In this document: positions 32,862-45,400 of the stretch, in pieces
Numbering within the stretch: position 1 is the stretch's first letter
Layout of the letters: each line of letters begins with the position of its first letter
Assembly (NCBI GenBank): GCA_008933995.1
Contig: WARS01000029.1
Span: forward strand, 13,897,107-13,961,106
Source: Datnioides undecimradiatus
Lineage: Eukaryota > Chordata > Actinopteri > Lobotiformes > Datnioididae
DNA length: 64,000 nucleotides
Direction: 5' to 3'
Program-made: the position numbers and the translations under genes
Notes under the pieces: model-generated
What the model was told of the DNA's origin: nothing
Database searches by the model: none
The model's input: the letters and a program-made list of their open reading frames with translations, nothing else

Positions 32862-35800
32862 CCACTGTGACACCAACTGTCGCCTCTAACTACCCGACAG
32901 GTTGCTTATATTCCCTTTTTTTATGTTTCTGGTTCTATCGACAGCTTTTTGGGGGACGAAATGAGAAGAATCTCTTAAGTACCTCAGAGAAATCACTACA
33001 AAATGTAATCTTTTTATTGTTTACAACAGCCATTTCATAAAATGCCAGTGTGGACACTAATTTTGCTCTGAACTGTACATATTGAGAAATGTTTATACCA
33101 ACCTAAATGTGGTTCAAGTCACACCATCAAAGGTATTGCCCCAAGTCTCCACGGCCTCAATAAAGGCCTCTTTGTTCAATGAATGTCGAGTGTATCAACT
33201 GTGTGTAGTCAGCCCAGAGAGTAGGTCTAAGCTCACTCTGCTTATCTGTCAGTCTGTCACATACTGAGCGAGGATGGTGGTGTTTGTGCCCTGCCTTACT
33301 GAGAATACTAGACAACTGTTTTCACTGACTAAGCTCAAACAGTGTTTCACAAATGTGTGACTCATCAGTTGGGTGTAATGTGTTTTGCAGGAGACTATTT
33401 TGCTCAGTTTCTCGGGAACTGAGTGACCATAAGCCATTTTTTAAAGCCATTATAGTCTAAAGGATTGGTAACAACATCAGAGTTTAACATGATTCAAGGT
33501 TTTGGGGATCGCAGTTTGATACTTTTATTTTGTGTGAAAATATTTTTTTTGTTTTTCTTCTTTTTGATTTCATTTCATACATTTCAACAGTCTTTTAGTA
33601 TTTTTTTAGCAGATGGATAAATGTGATGAAATTACGAATCTCCCCAAAGCTGTATTTGTTGGTAGCAGATTAAAAGCCTTGTTTTTAACAGTAACCTTTA
33701 GAGAATAATCAACTGTTGACTGCTGACATTCCCACGTGTCCACACACAGTGCGACCGTTGAGAAAGACTGAGGGGATCACTTGAAAGTTTCATGCATTTG
33801 ACAAGCGTGTACATAAGCTCAAATGAAACGTTACGTTTACGTTTCAGAAAACCAAATACAGGCTTATCAAATCTAAAAAAAATGTAAGATTTATGAATCT
33901 ATTTTGTTTAAGCCCCACAATACTAAAAAATACCTACTGAATGAATGTGGGGTGTCTTCTCATATGCACAGCATTTGTCTTCGCTTCAGTGATGTGACTG
34001 ATGTTCACAGAGTTAAACACAGTGCCACATAATTGGGGAAAAACCCCAGCCCCCTAAAGCATTTCAATATTTATGTCCAGTTATCCTCGCACACATTTCT
34101 TCCTTGAATGATGGCGCGTAAAAGAGTGGGGAGGGAGAGCACAGGGTAGCGCATGAGGAGGTGAATTGGGACAGTGTGTCTATAAGTGTCCTTCCGAGTA
34201 TGGACAGTGCTGGATTCCCTGTAGCCTTGTCGTGGCCTCAGTGCCTCAAATTCTTCAGTGTATGAACACTGCGAAATGCAGAGACCTACTTTACACTCGT
34301 CACACAGTACTGATCTCTCAACAAACTGCAGTATGTCTTCAGCACATGAGCGATTTGTACATTATTTGGTTCAAAGAGAAATGCTTTTTAGAATGTCTAT
34401 GTATGAACTTGAATTTTAAATTATTCCTGTTTTGTTTTTTTTTATTAAAAGCACAGACCTATTTTGAGAAAAGTTATGTAAATATTTGATTTATTTCATA
34501 TCCAGGAAACAAAAGATTTATGTGTGGTTACAGCAGAAAGAGCAATCTTTTTGACTGAAGAGATGTATTGCAAGACTGAGACTCATCCACCCAGATCTGA
34601 ATATCTGCTTTATGAATGTATTACTCTTCCGTTCTGAATCCGGTCGAATGTTCATCTGCATGACTTTCTCTTTTTTTTTAATTTATTCTAATTGTTTCAT
34701 TGGCCCATACTTTTTATTTTGGTCACACTAAATAATTAAGTCCAGACACAGCTGCTCTGTTTTCTTGAGCATCGACAGAACTGTGTACAGTGCGCACGCA
34801 ACTCACAGATCTCTTTATTTTCTTTGCCTTGTGCTCACATCTTAACGTACACTGGATAAGGCCTCAGACACATTGGTTCATCAACACTTGTTGCATATGA
34901 ATACTACAACATCTAATCTTCAGACACTGTAGGTCCATAACATCGTCAAACTTGTTTCGTGGTGCATTTCATATCATTTTGCATTTATTGTGTGTCAGTA
35001 TAAATGCCCCATTTCTTGCCAAACACTATCCTGATTTCTGTTCACTGTGAGTTTCAAATAACATGGATGAAAAATGCCATCTTTTTTTTTCATGATTCTT
35101 GGTGCCTTTTTGTGAACAATTTCCGTACAGACACTATCACTGCAAGAAGTCACACTTGTGATTGAAGTCCATCATTTTCTCTCCTTTGAGATTGATAAAG
35201 ATATCACCACAGCACGCATTTCTGTCATTTGGAGGTTAATGGTCAGATACAAACTTGAAACCAAAAGGTGCACTTTGTCTGTTAAGGTTATGTATTTAGA
35301 TATTCAGTTACTATAGCCATCAATCAGTGGCCGTTAACACTGTTAGTGCAGACACACCTGGTTTTTTCCTCCCTAACATACGAAACATGAGTCTGCTGCA
35401 CTAAACCCAAGCTGCTGTTTTCTCATAATCTATGTCCAAAAAATAATTGCCAAACACAAGGCTGGCCTCCTTGCCTTGTGAAATGTATTCTGTCAATTTG
35501 TAGTGCATCTGATATTTGAGCTGTTTTATCATTTGAACTGACCACAAATTTCTGCTCATCGTCATAATCAGTCTTCTGCATTGTCTTTATGTCGCTGCAT
35601 GTACCCTGTATATCTTACTTTTTCCCCCTCTTGTCTCCCTGTTTTGGAGAACAGCTCTGGAGAACATGTGTACACATCATTATACCAAAGGCCACTTCTT
35701 CAGTTGTACGAGTGCAATGTAAACCAACACACACAATAATGGAATATGTGAATCTAAACAGGGATGAAAAATGGCAGAGATGTTAACATTAACTTTTTTA

Positions 35801-35930
35801 TTGTACAAAATATATATTTTGTGTTTTTGTTTTTTTTAATTTAAAGCTCACGTTATATTACTGTGAAGTTTTGCTTATCAGTGTTAAGCCTATTGTAAAT
35901 AATAAAGATATTGATGAATACTGTTTCACT
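32862..35930 (+). other. abl2: abl2 3' UTR
   Basis: About 3 kb of AT-rich non-coding sequence follows the stop. A likely early polyadenylation signal AATAAA lies at 33159-33164 and a likely distal one at 35901-35906. Two Pumilio-type TGTAAATA sites occur, at 34477-34484 and 35894-35901; the second overlaps the distal AATAAA by one base. Short ORFs inside (for example 34166-34489) look like chance. The 3' ends are inferred from the hexamers alone. Confidence 0.6.
35901..35906 (+). terminator. abl2: probable distal abl2 polyadenylation signal
   Basis: This canonical AATAAA is followed about 20 bases later by a T-rich stretch (CTGTTTCACTTTT), the usual arrangement around a cleavage site. Cleavage near 35,920-35,930 is inferred. 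Confidence 0.6.
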
Positions 35931-36184
35931 TTTAGTCTATAGTCTTCCTCCAAATACTTAATTCAATTTAAGTGCTTTTAGCTGAAGAACAAACATACAT
36001 CAGTGTAATAAAATGGATAAACAATAATAATGTATATATATAACATATTTGTACATCTTTGACTTTTTCCATTTAATGGTATAGTTCTAATCTATAATAT
36101 GTCAGAGGGAAATGCTATTCTTTTTAATCCTGCCCAACTGATTTACTGCTATACTAGGGTTTGTTTGGGTTTTTTTCAGATTGA

Positions 36185-36990
36185 GATTACATTAACAAAA
36201 TATGTATTATAGATTAAAATACACAACAGTAGAAGTACGAAGCAGCTCCACCCTGGTTTGTTGTAACATTATTAGTATTAGTATTTTAGTTGATTATTGC
36301 AACATTTACTCAAGTAAAGAATTCCATCATTTAATCAACCATGGACCATGCAACTAAGTATATTTACTCAAGTACTGTACATAAGCACAAATGTGAGGTG
36401 CTTGCACTTAAAACTTTTCTTTTAATTTTACTTTCATTTTCTACTCCTCTTGGCTACAGTCAGGGGGAAATATTTTACTTTTTACTGCATTCCTGACAGC
36501 TTTAGCTACAAGTTACTGAACATATTAAGCTTGTTCATCAGTCAATACGTTGATTGACAGAAAATTGACATCTATTTTGATCATTGTTAAAGTTGTTTTT
36601 CATGGTATCAGCTCCAAATATGCGATGTTTCGCTGCTTTTCCTTTAATTTCTCCTCATTTTAGGCTTGCACTATTGGTTGAACAAAACAGGGATTGTGTT
36701 GCAGTCAGTTAATCAATAATTAATAAACTAAATCCATAATGAAAATAATCATGTTTGTGACTGTAGAAAATATGATAAATCAAGTAGCTAGAACCAACAG
36801 TAACAAAAGTCTTGGAGGGTCTTGCTTTTAGATTAATGCATGAGTAATTTTATTCATTTTCCTGCCTTGAATGCTATTACTTTTAATAATTACAATACAT
36901 TTCCCTTTAATGAAAATTTTAAGGCAGGCCTTTTACTTGTGACTGTGTCTTTACATGTGGTACCTGAAACCTACTTTTACTTAAAAAAAA
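36185..36990. repeat. fragmented teleost dispersed repeat in the abl2-osbpl9 spacer
   Basis: Three blocks recall one abundant teleost repeat: 36195-36270 (ATAGATTAAA...AGCTCCACC), 36350-36530 (TTTACTCAAGTACTGTAC, then CAGGGGGAAATATTTTACTT and GACAGCTTTAGCTACAAGTTACT), and 36910-36990 (GGCAGGCCTTTTACTTGTGA...CTACTTTTACTT), followed by a 15-base A run. Known copies of this family have the 'tttactcaagtactgtac' end and the 'gcaggacttttacttgta' end. The order here suggests at least two truncated copies. The class (probably a non-autonomous DNA element) is from memory and unproven. Confidence 0.5.
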
Positions 36991-36999
36991 AAAAAAAAT

Positions 37000-37135
37000 T
37001 AAAATTAGAACGCTTCTTTCACTATTGCCATCGGGGAACTCTAGCATCCCTGATGTGGAGCGCATCAGCAGCATCCTGCTGTGACGCCAGCCCACACCTT
37101 ATCCGACTCCTCCCCACCCGTAGCCTATTGTAAAG
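37000..37135 (+). promoter_or_regulatory. osbpl9: osbpl9 promoter / short 5' leader
   Basis: Base composition turns GC-richer directly after the repeat and its A-run, and the start codon follows within 130 bases. The start codon lies in AAGATGGCG (37133-37141), the core of both a YY1 site and the TISU initiator used by transcripts with very short leaders. Together these suggest transcription starts close to the ATG. No TATA box is evident. Confidence 0.5.
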
Positions 37136-40100
37136 ATGGCGTCCATCATGGAGGGGCCGCTAAGCAAGTGGACTAACGTTATGAAAGGTTGGCAGTATCG
37201 CTGGTTCGTGCTGGACTACAATGCCGGCTTACTATCATACTACACGGTATGTTCATTTTTTATAGTTTTTAAATGTTCAACTGATCTGCCCAGCACGTTA
37301 GACTGTAGAAGTTGTCGCTGGTTTTCAAGCCCAAGTGGGATACGGGCCTTGTGTTTGTCAGGAGTTAGGAGTCTCAGCTGGCACTAAGAGGCGAGTCTCT
37401 ATGATGACAGATCCTAACGTCTACCAATAGCAACGGTCTTTGAGCACCAACTGACGAATCGAATGGCAGCATTCTTTTCTTACTTCCGTTAATGTCGCTA
37501 GCCACCTAGCTAACTAGCAAGGCTTAAATCTCAAAATACTCAGACAAGTCGGAAAATTGTTGAGAATAGTTTACAGCCTGAGGTGGGGGAAGAGACAGAA
37601 TTACATATGAAAGTGAGACGACATTTGTTGCTGCTTGTTAAATAAGAAACCCGACACTCGCTGGTTTGTTAGCTAAATAGCTACAAAGACATCGCGGCAG
37701 GAGACAGTGGTTGCTAGGTTAGTTAAAGCTATTTTTATAAATCCCAAAGCAATTAATTGACGTACTTTTGATAAGTAGCTGATGTAAACCAAACAAGAGA
37801 CTGTCATTGTCACTGTTAGAGAAACGACTTGAAAGGAAGCCAACAACTGAAAGCAGCCTACTCCTCTCATAAAGTTGACTGAGTCTTAAAAGCAGTAATG
37901 TATCGTATTTACTTGTACAATAGTCAACGCCGTAGCTAATTTACTACTTTTTCAGTAACTCTGTTGTCTCGTAGGGATCTAACGCTGTAGCAGACATCAA
38001 CGTTAGCCTTAGCTCTCACTGAAGGATTGTTTTGTTTAGATAGTTGCATGAGGCAACTAATCTCTGTGATGATCGAGATACGGTGCCCGGTGAGGTGTGA
38101 GAATACATTTCAGGATAAACTTACCGTGTGATCCAGTGATCCAGAGGTGTGAACAAGCCAGAGAGAGAGAAAACTCCAGCCCCGAATCTCACAAATGTTG
38201 AATATTAAATCAAATCAAAGCTGAAGTTCTACTTGTAATCACAAACAGTATCTGATATAGAGCTGTTGTTGATTAGTGGCGTTATAGAAAATTTCTGTCA
38301 TATTACATTCTACAATGCAAACCATTTACCTGTACTTTAAGTTAATAAACCAAGTATCTTTTTGACTGTTGGTCTGACTAAAAAAGCAATTTGAATACAT
38401 CCCATTCTGGAATCTGAGATATTTCATTATGCATTATCAGCTTTTTAATATTTTGTTGACAGAATGAATGATTGAGTGGAAAAAAAATCAAAAGTTTATT
38501 TGATAAAATTGGGTTGTTGAACTCTGATTTGATCTATAACAAAAGGTAATAAACATTTCAGTTGAGTCAGTTCAGTGGTACAAAATATTTGTTTTGAAAA
38601 TGCATCATACATCATGCATTAACAGTAAATGTAATTGCAACATGAGTCAAACTTAACAATAAGTAATATGACTTCATTCATCTCCTCTGCCTTCAAGTGT
38701 GGTTTTAGTCCAAATTTCTCTATTTCTGTCTTTTCTCCAGTCTTATTAAGAGCAGAGACTCTGACACTGTAATTGGTTCAAATGTTCCTAGATATTAATA
38801 GCCTTACAGGACAACCTGATTATGTAGTTTGTCAGCACTAATCTGGCCTATTAAAATCTTGACATAGTGATTTGTTTTAAATGTTCCCAACTTAACCAAA
38901 ACAACTTAATGCTATGAATGTGCATGGCATCTGTATAGATCTTTATAGCAAACATTTTGACTTATTACAGCAGGACAAAGTACAGGTGTAAATGAAAACA
39001 GTCACAGTTGCTCTGACATGTTCAAATGTCTTAGTGAGCCAAATGTCTGCATATTAGTTGCTGATATATTGTGTTGTTGATTTACAGTCAAAGGATAAGA
39101 TGATGCGAGGATCCAGACGGGGATGTGTGCGACTAAGGGTAAGTTTCTAAGGATCAAGGCCATTCCATTCCTAACCCCTGTTTTTAATAAATATAATGCC
39201 TACTTTGCATGCTTGGCAGAGTAAGCGTAACGTTTAAAAGGTGTTTGGAAGTGTTTTTGTATGTTGAGGCCATTGCTTTCCAGAGTGTAATACAAGTCAA
39301 GTTGTATGACTTTCTTACAAGGTTTGCTTCGTTAGTGTCCATGTTTCTGAACCTAAAATGGTGGTTACACGGTATTGTGTGGATTTCATGTTAGCAAGTA
39401 CATGCCTGATTTGTCAACCTTGTTTCAAATGTGTTTATACTTTAGAGACATCCTATCTACACTGTCGTTATGCAGTAAAGGATTCTGGCCTCACAAAGTG
39501 TTTTCATTTTTGAGAAATGTCCACTAGATGGCAGCAGTAGTCCTATGAATCCATCCACTTAAGAGCAAGGGTAGATTTCTAATTGAGTGGGGTTTTTTGT
39601 TTTCTTTTGTTTTTGTTTTTTCAAATGACCAGGTCTGCATCAGTTTTGGAAAAAAACAAGCTCTCTTTTCTTGAAAATATAGAGAGGAGAGGAAAGAAGA
39701 GTTCATAGAACCAGGAGGAGGATTGCATACATTGGCTTGAATAGACAAATGATAAAATCCTCATAACATATACAACCTTTGTCTTTTACATAAAGAAGCA
39801 GTTGTGAGGTGAACCAATGGAATAAAATCTCATCATGGTGCCTCCTTTAGGTCTTTACTGCTTATTTGACCTTTTTAGTCTGTAGTTGACTTTTTGTGAA
39901 AGACAAAACAGGGAAGGGTTTTTCTACTTTGTCTGAATTTCCAGCTTAATACCCTCAACAGCCTTCCGACACCAGAACCTGTACCTGGCTGGCCTAATCC
40001 TGTCAGCCATGTCAAATGTCTCTCATATTTTTACAGAAGTAGTGGTGCATGCCACCACACCTGCTTTACAAAAAAGGCATTGAAACACAATTAAAATATT

Positions 40101-42359
40101 TCCATGGAACTGACTGAAGGGAGGAAGCATCACCTGAAACTAGCTTAAAAGAGGATACAATGTTATTTGTAGTCATGGTTGAGAGGTTTCAGTTACAGTT
40201 TGATCAAAGTGACACAATTTGATGAGATACAGTTGTTTTACGATATGCATCACAAAGCCTGGACTTGTATTTAATTGTTTTACAACTTTCAGTTGGGATG
40301 TAATTTTGACACTGAGTGACAATGATTTTTGACACTCTTCAACAGAAGTAAAAAAGATACGCTTTATTGTCTAAACCTGTCTACAAACTCACAAAATTAA
40401 TACATTGTTAAAGTTCTAAATATAGTTTTTTGCAGATTTTAGGAAGTATTAACACCAGTGTCTCATTTTTTACTAAGTATTTTTTTCCACAAGCTCCTAG
40501 ACATGCCTAATCTTGTTTAAAATAACAACATAGCCTGATAGATCTGTAGTGTTATATTTACTGCTGTTGGATTGATTTCAAGAGCCACAAGGCAATTAGG
40601 ATTTTAATAGAGTCAGATTATTCAATCTCTTAGCAATATTTGCACCACGTTCAAAATGATTTAAAAAAAATGTTGAAACTGGTGCAGTCCAATACAATAG
40701 CTTTTAATAAATCATTACATTTGCGTATTAGTATTTGATGACACTTGCACTTTATGGTAACCTGGACACTTCGGCAGAGCAAGATGAAGACTTGGCCATA
40801 TCTGTGGTTTAAAATGCTGAGTTGCTTCTATTAGACCAGACGGGGGGTTCAGGGCAGGGACTTTACTATACTACATGTGTACCATACACTTTACACTTTA
40901 CCATACTGTACCATACAATGCTACAGTGTCATTTGGCAGATGCTTTAATCCAAAGCAACGTACATATAGAATAAGTACAACACATATACCATACCATATG
41001 CACATTATTACAGTCATTTAGTAGTATAATGCACCCCGATAATGAGTCAGAGCCATGAGTAGTGTTTATACAGAGGCTTTGTAATCTGTTTATTCATGAA
41101 AATCCAGATGTGTGCATTTAATTTGAAAATCCACTAGCTCTGCCTTTCCCTCTGCAACAGTTACTACCTGTGTAGGAGCAATCCACTCCTTTCACTATTA
41201 AGACTACCATTATATTAATTTCTGACTTACTCTGTCCTCTAGACTAAGTCACTCTGTATATTGAATGTAAAAACATTTACAAAGAGTAGATTAGTGATAC
41301 AGTAGTTGTTTTAATCAGTTTTCCCTCAGCTAGACTTGTCTATGGTACTAGGGGTTTTCCTGTAAGGTATTTTAGGAGTTTCAGAACAGTTTTTACATGT
41401 GATCACTTCTAAGAATATTCCAATAAGATCTTGTGTTATTAATTTGATTAGCTCCATTACTGTAAGTATAAACAAGACATTTTTTTGTTTGTTTTTCTTT
41501 GAGTTTGAGCTTTTGATGTAACTGGCTGCTCTGTGGAGCAGGAAAGACCAAGCTTGCTCAGTATGGTTGTCATGTGACGCAACGGTCTATCATCTATTTA
41601 ATAAAACTTAGTTAATCAGTATTTTACAGTTTGCTGTTTATTGTTGTTTATGTTAGTTTATCAATACAGTGCAGTTGTTGTTTTTATTATTTGTGGGTTT
41701 GCTGTATGAGTCACACACCCTGTTTCTGTTGCTAGGAGCTAACGTCCCAGCTAGCCAGCAGGCCGTTTTCTCTGCAGTTCTTTTTCTCCCGTTGGCTGCT
41801 TGCTACCAGTCCCCAGTGTCTGCTTCTCTCCACCCTTCTCTGCCTTTCTCCTCCTTCGTTCTCCCAAATCCCACCTCTTCCTCCCCTCCTCCCTTTTTCT
41901 CTCCCATGTTCCAAAAGGCTGCACTCGGATGTGTGTGTATGTGTGTGTTAGACAGAAACACAGGGAGATTGTGAGAAGGAGATGATGAGGCAAGAGGAGC
42001 TTTTAAAGGGGAGAGTGTGGGTTGCTGAGACAGACCAAGTGTAATTTACAAAAGGGAGCCGGTTTGGGGCTGCTGGAACATGTGGAGGGCATAAGGATAG
42101 AAGTGGAAAGAGGACTATGACGTGTTCCACTGTCTGACTGACTGCCTGACCCCCCCCTCTTCTCTGTTTGCCCAGGGAGCTGTTATAGGCATCGATGACG
42201 AGGACGACAGCACATTCACCATCACTGTGGACCAAAAGACTTTCCATTTTCAAGGTGAGATGTCCCTCTTTTCATTTTGTTCTTGTTATGTCCCTTCTTC
42301 TCTATATTGCCGTCACTGGTGTCCTTTCTCTATGTGTTCTGTCTTTTCCATCCCCGCTC

Positions 42360-42418
<59 letters not shown>

Positions 42419-45400
42419 CTCCCCACCTTTTAAAGACTTGGATTGGTCAGCCCTTATGCCAGGAAACACATGCACACACGCATCCCTCCACACAATGTCA
42501 AAGCGTGTTGCGTGCATCTGAGCTTTTTCTCTCTTCCCGTGGAATCTCTGCATGCCCTGTGAAGTTGGACTGAAATATTCTTAGATTTGTTCCGTTGCAA
42601 ACTGGACAGATTCCTCTGGAACAGAACAAGCGAGTAAGGCTTTTTTTCCTGTGGTCCTCTCGATTGTGGCTGAGGAGGAAAATTGGTGCTTGTGTGTCTC
42701 TGCAGTCGAGCCTCTGGGAATAATACAGGAATACTGCTGAGCTGGAAGCTGAGCTCAGGTCTCTTCTGGTTGCTGCTGCTGTTCGTCCTTCTTAACTCCG
42801 CTACCGCCGCTCGCTATCTGCCCACCAGTCGCTTCTTAGGGACAGGATTGGCTCCCAGCTACAGCATCGCCCCCCCCCTCCTGTCCTGCCAACCCTTTCT
42901 GTCTTTTTGACAGGGACCTGTCCAGTCCAGTATACTGCAGACACCCTTTTTTACTCTATCACTTCACCAGGTCTTTAACTAACCTGCTCCACCTTTCCTT
43001 CATCTTTGTCCTTGCATCTATCCATTTGTATCCATTCCCTCCCTCCCCTGCCAACAACAAAACCCCTCACACTTCACATCCAGCACCCCCTGTCACCACC
43101 ACCAACACCTCCATTCACCCCCTTATCGAGGGTCAACAGGCACAGTCCATGGGCCTCCCGCCCCTCTCACCTCCTCCATGCCCTCTCCCATGTCTGTGTT
43201 CCGAAGCTGTATGCTGTGGTTCTACAAACGGAAGGGTAAGGAGAAAACTGTGCACGTCTCATGGTCCGCATGCATGCCAGTCCCGGGCAAAAGGATCGAG
43301 AGGAGGCGTTGTTTGTTTGTCTTCTGGGATGTGCTGTTAGGGTGGAGCCGAATGTTCTGTAGCGCTTGGGTATATTGGTTCGTTATCGCAGTTCAAGGAC
43401 AGTTCAGAGCAGTATGAAGTAGACTGTTTAGCAGCTATCAACTGAGAGAAATTATTGAGAATGTGTGCAGTGTGTGCAGCATCCAGAAACAGTCAAATGT
43501 TTGCATAGACTAGGTGTGTTATTGAGAAATTGGTGTTTGTTGTTACTGGTGTGTGTCCAGTTTTTTGATTGTGTTTTTTTTTTTTTTTTTAATTTATTCA
43601 GGAACTTTATGTGCCAGAGCTAATCTGAGTCTTACATCAGCTGTAATGCCTCAGTCAGTTAAAGGTGAGGTCATCATATATAGATTTTTGTATTCCCCCA
43701 AGAGAAAAACAGCAATTTATGTAAATTTTATTCTAATTTCATGTTTTTAAATTTAAGAGCATTATTCAAAGGGCCTCATTAATGGAGTCATGGAGGGAAA
43801 TTACTGTTTTGCAAGGGTATGCTGTAGCTGTAACAATATAGTATGTGCATTAAATATAACAAAGCAGTACTATAACTACATTAGCGTTTAAATCTAAATA
43901 TTTCTTGACCTCTCACAATTAAATGTAAAAGTTTTTAGTTCATCTACATTGTGCCCCCCCCCATGATCATATTTTTGTTTCTGAGAGATGAAAATTACAT
44001 GTCACTATAAGACACATCTGTTCACCAGATACCCAAAGGAGTTATGCATCTCATGTATCACCACTGCCGGAACAGACAGAAAATGAGTATTAAATGTGTG
44101 CTTAACATGAGATTCTGGATCCATCAGCTGTTAGCTTAGATATCAAGAGATGCAAAGGATGTTGGGCAGAAGGAGATTTCTCTGTTATTGTAATATGATC
44201 CTGGTCTGACCATGTTACACAGTCAGTCTGGCAGAATTCCCAGTATTTGAATGTGTCTGTCTCTCTCTCGCTCTCGCTCTCTCTCTCTGTCTATGTCATA
44301 TATATATATATACACAGACACTCACACGCACATTCAAACATGCCTGTGTGGCATTATGTATAGGCTGACGTGTGTACGATATTGACCGTTTCATGGATAG
44401 AAAATCTCTGCCACGATTAAGAGAGGTAAGGAATGGCACTATAGACTGCTACCAAATAGCTAGTGACCCATACAGTTGCTCATTTTAAAACTGTTTTTCC
44501 TGTTTTGTGTTAAAGAAATTATAATATGCCATGACTGAGCCATGGTACTTTCTCTTATGGGACAGTCCAGCATACAGGTCCAAGTGTAGTTATGAGCCAG
44601 CCGGCCACTGTGCTAGCCTGGAGTGCAGCTCTGTACAGTCTTTCTATTTAGAGAAGCATCCATAATTCATCAGCCCCTCTCCCCCGGCAGTGCATCAGAG
44701 TTGCCTGAGAGCCCTTTAGCTTCCCGTTTTCCTCTTTACCCCTCTGAGCTCTCACTCACCTCCTCTTATGTACAGTAGCTATCAATCTGTTGTCAGTCAT
44801 CACCTCCCTCTTTGACATCAGTCCAAGATGAGAGACACCCCCTCCTCATGGTTCCTCCCTTGTCTCCCTCCTCACCTCACCTCTATCACCGCCACTGTCT
44901 CCTCTTATCCCTGTTTTTCCCCACCATGGTCATCATTCTCCACCACTGTCCTTTTTTTAAGAGCTACGTGTGCACCTAGATATTTAGTAAGAAAGATGTT
45001 TACAAATACTTGCTGTTGGGAAAATCAACTAAACTCACAGTCAGTCCCACATGACTCGATCAGTCAAAAGCAATACAATGATGTGTTCAATTTACATTTT
45101 TGCCACATAGTTGGAGATAAGTCATTGTTTAAACGAGCCAGCTACTGAACAGACACTCTCTAGTTTTCCCTCCAGGAAAACAATACTTGCCATGACACTG
45201 TACATTTTCTTCATGCCTCCTTTGGGTAGCTTCACTTTATTGATAGAAAGTGATCCTGAATATCAGACCCTCTGTCCTCCCCACTGGAGCATGTACTAAA
45301 ACATTTCATCAGCTTGTCTTGAGGATGGCAAGAAAAGGAAGAGGGGAGGGATGAATAATTCACAGGAGCCCTTTGGAGAAAGGAGGAGCGGCATGATGGG

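Noticed and set aside
42122-42573. Overlapping Ser/Leu-repeat ORFs
   Set aside because: Produced by the (CT)n microsatellite next to osbpl9 exon 3.
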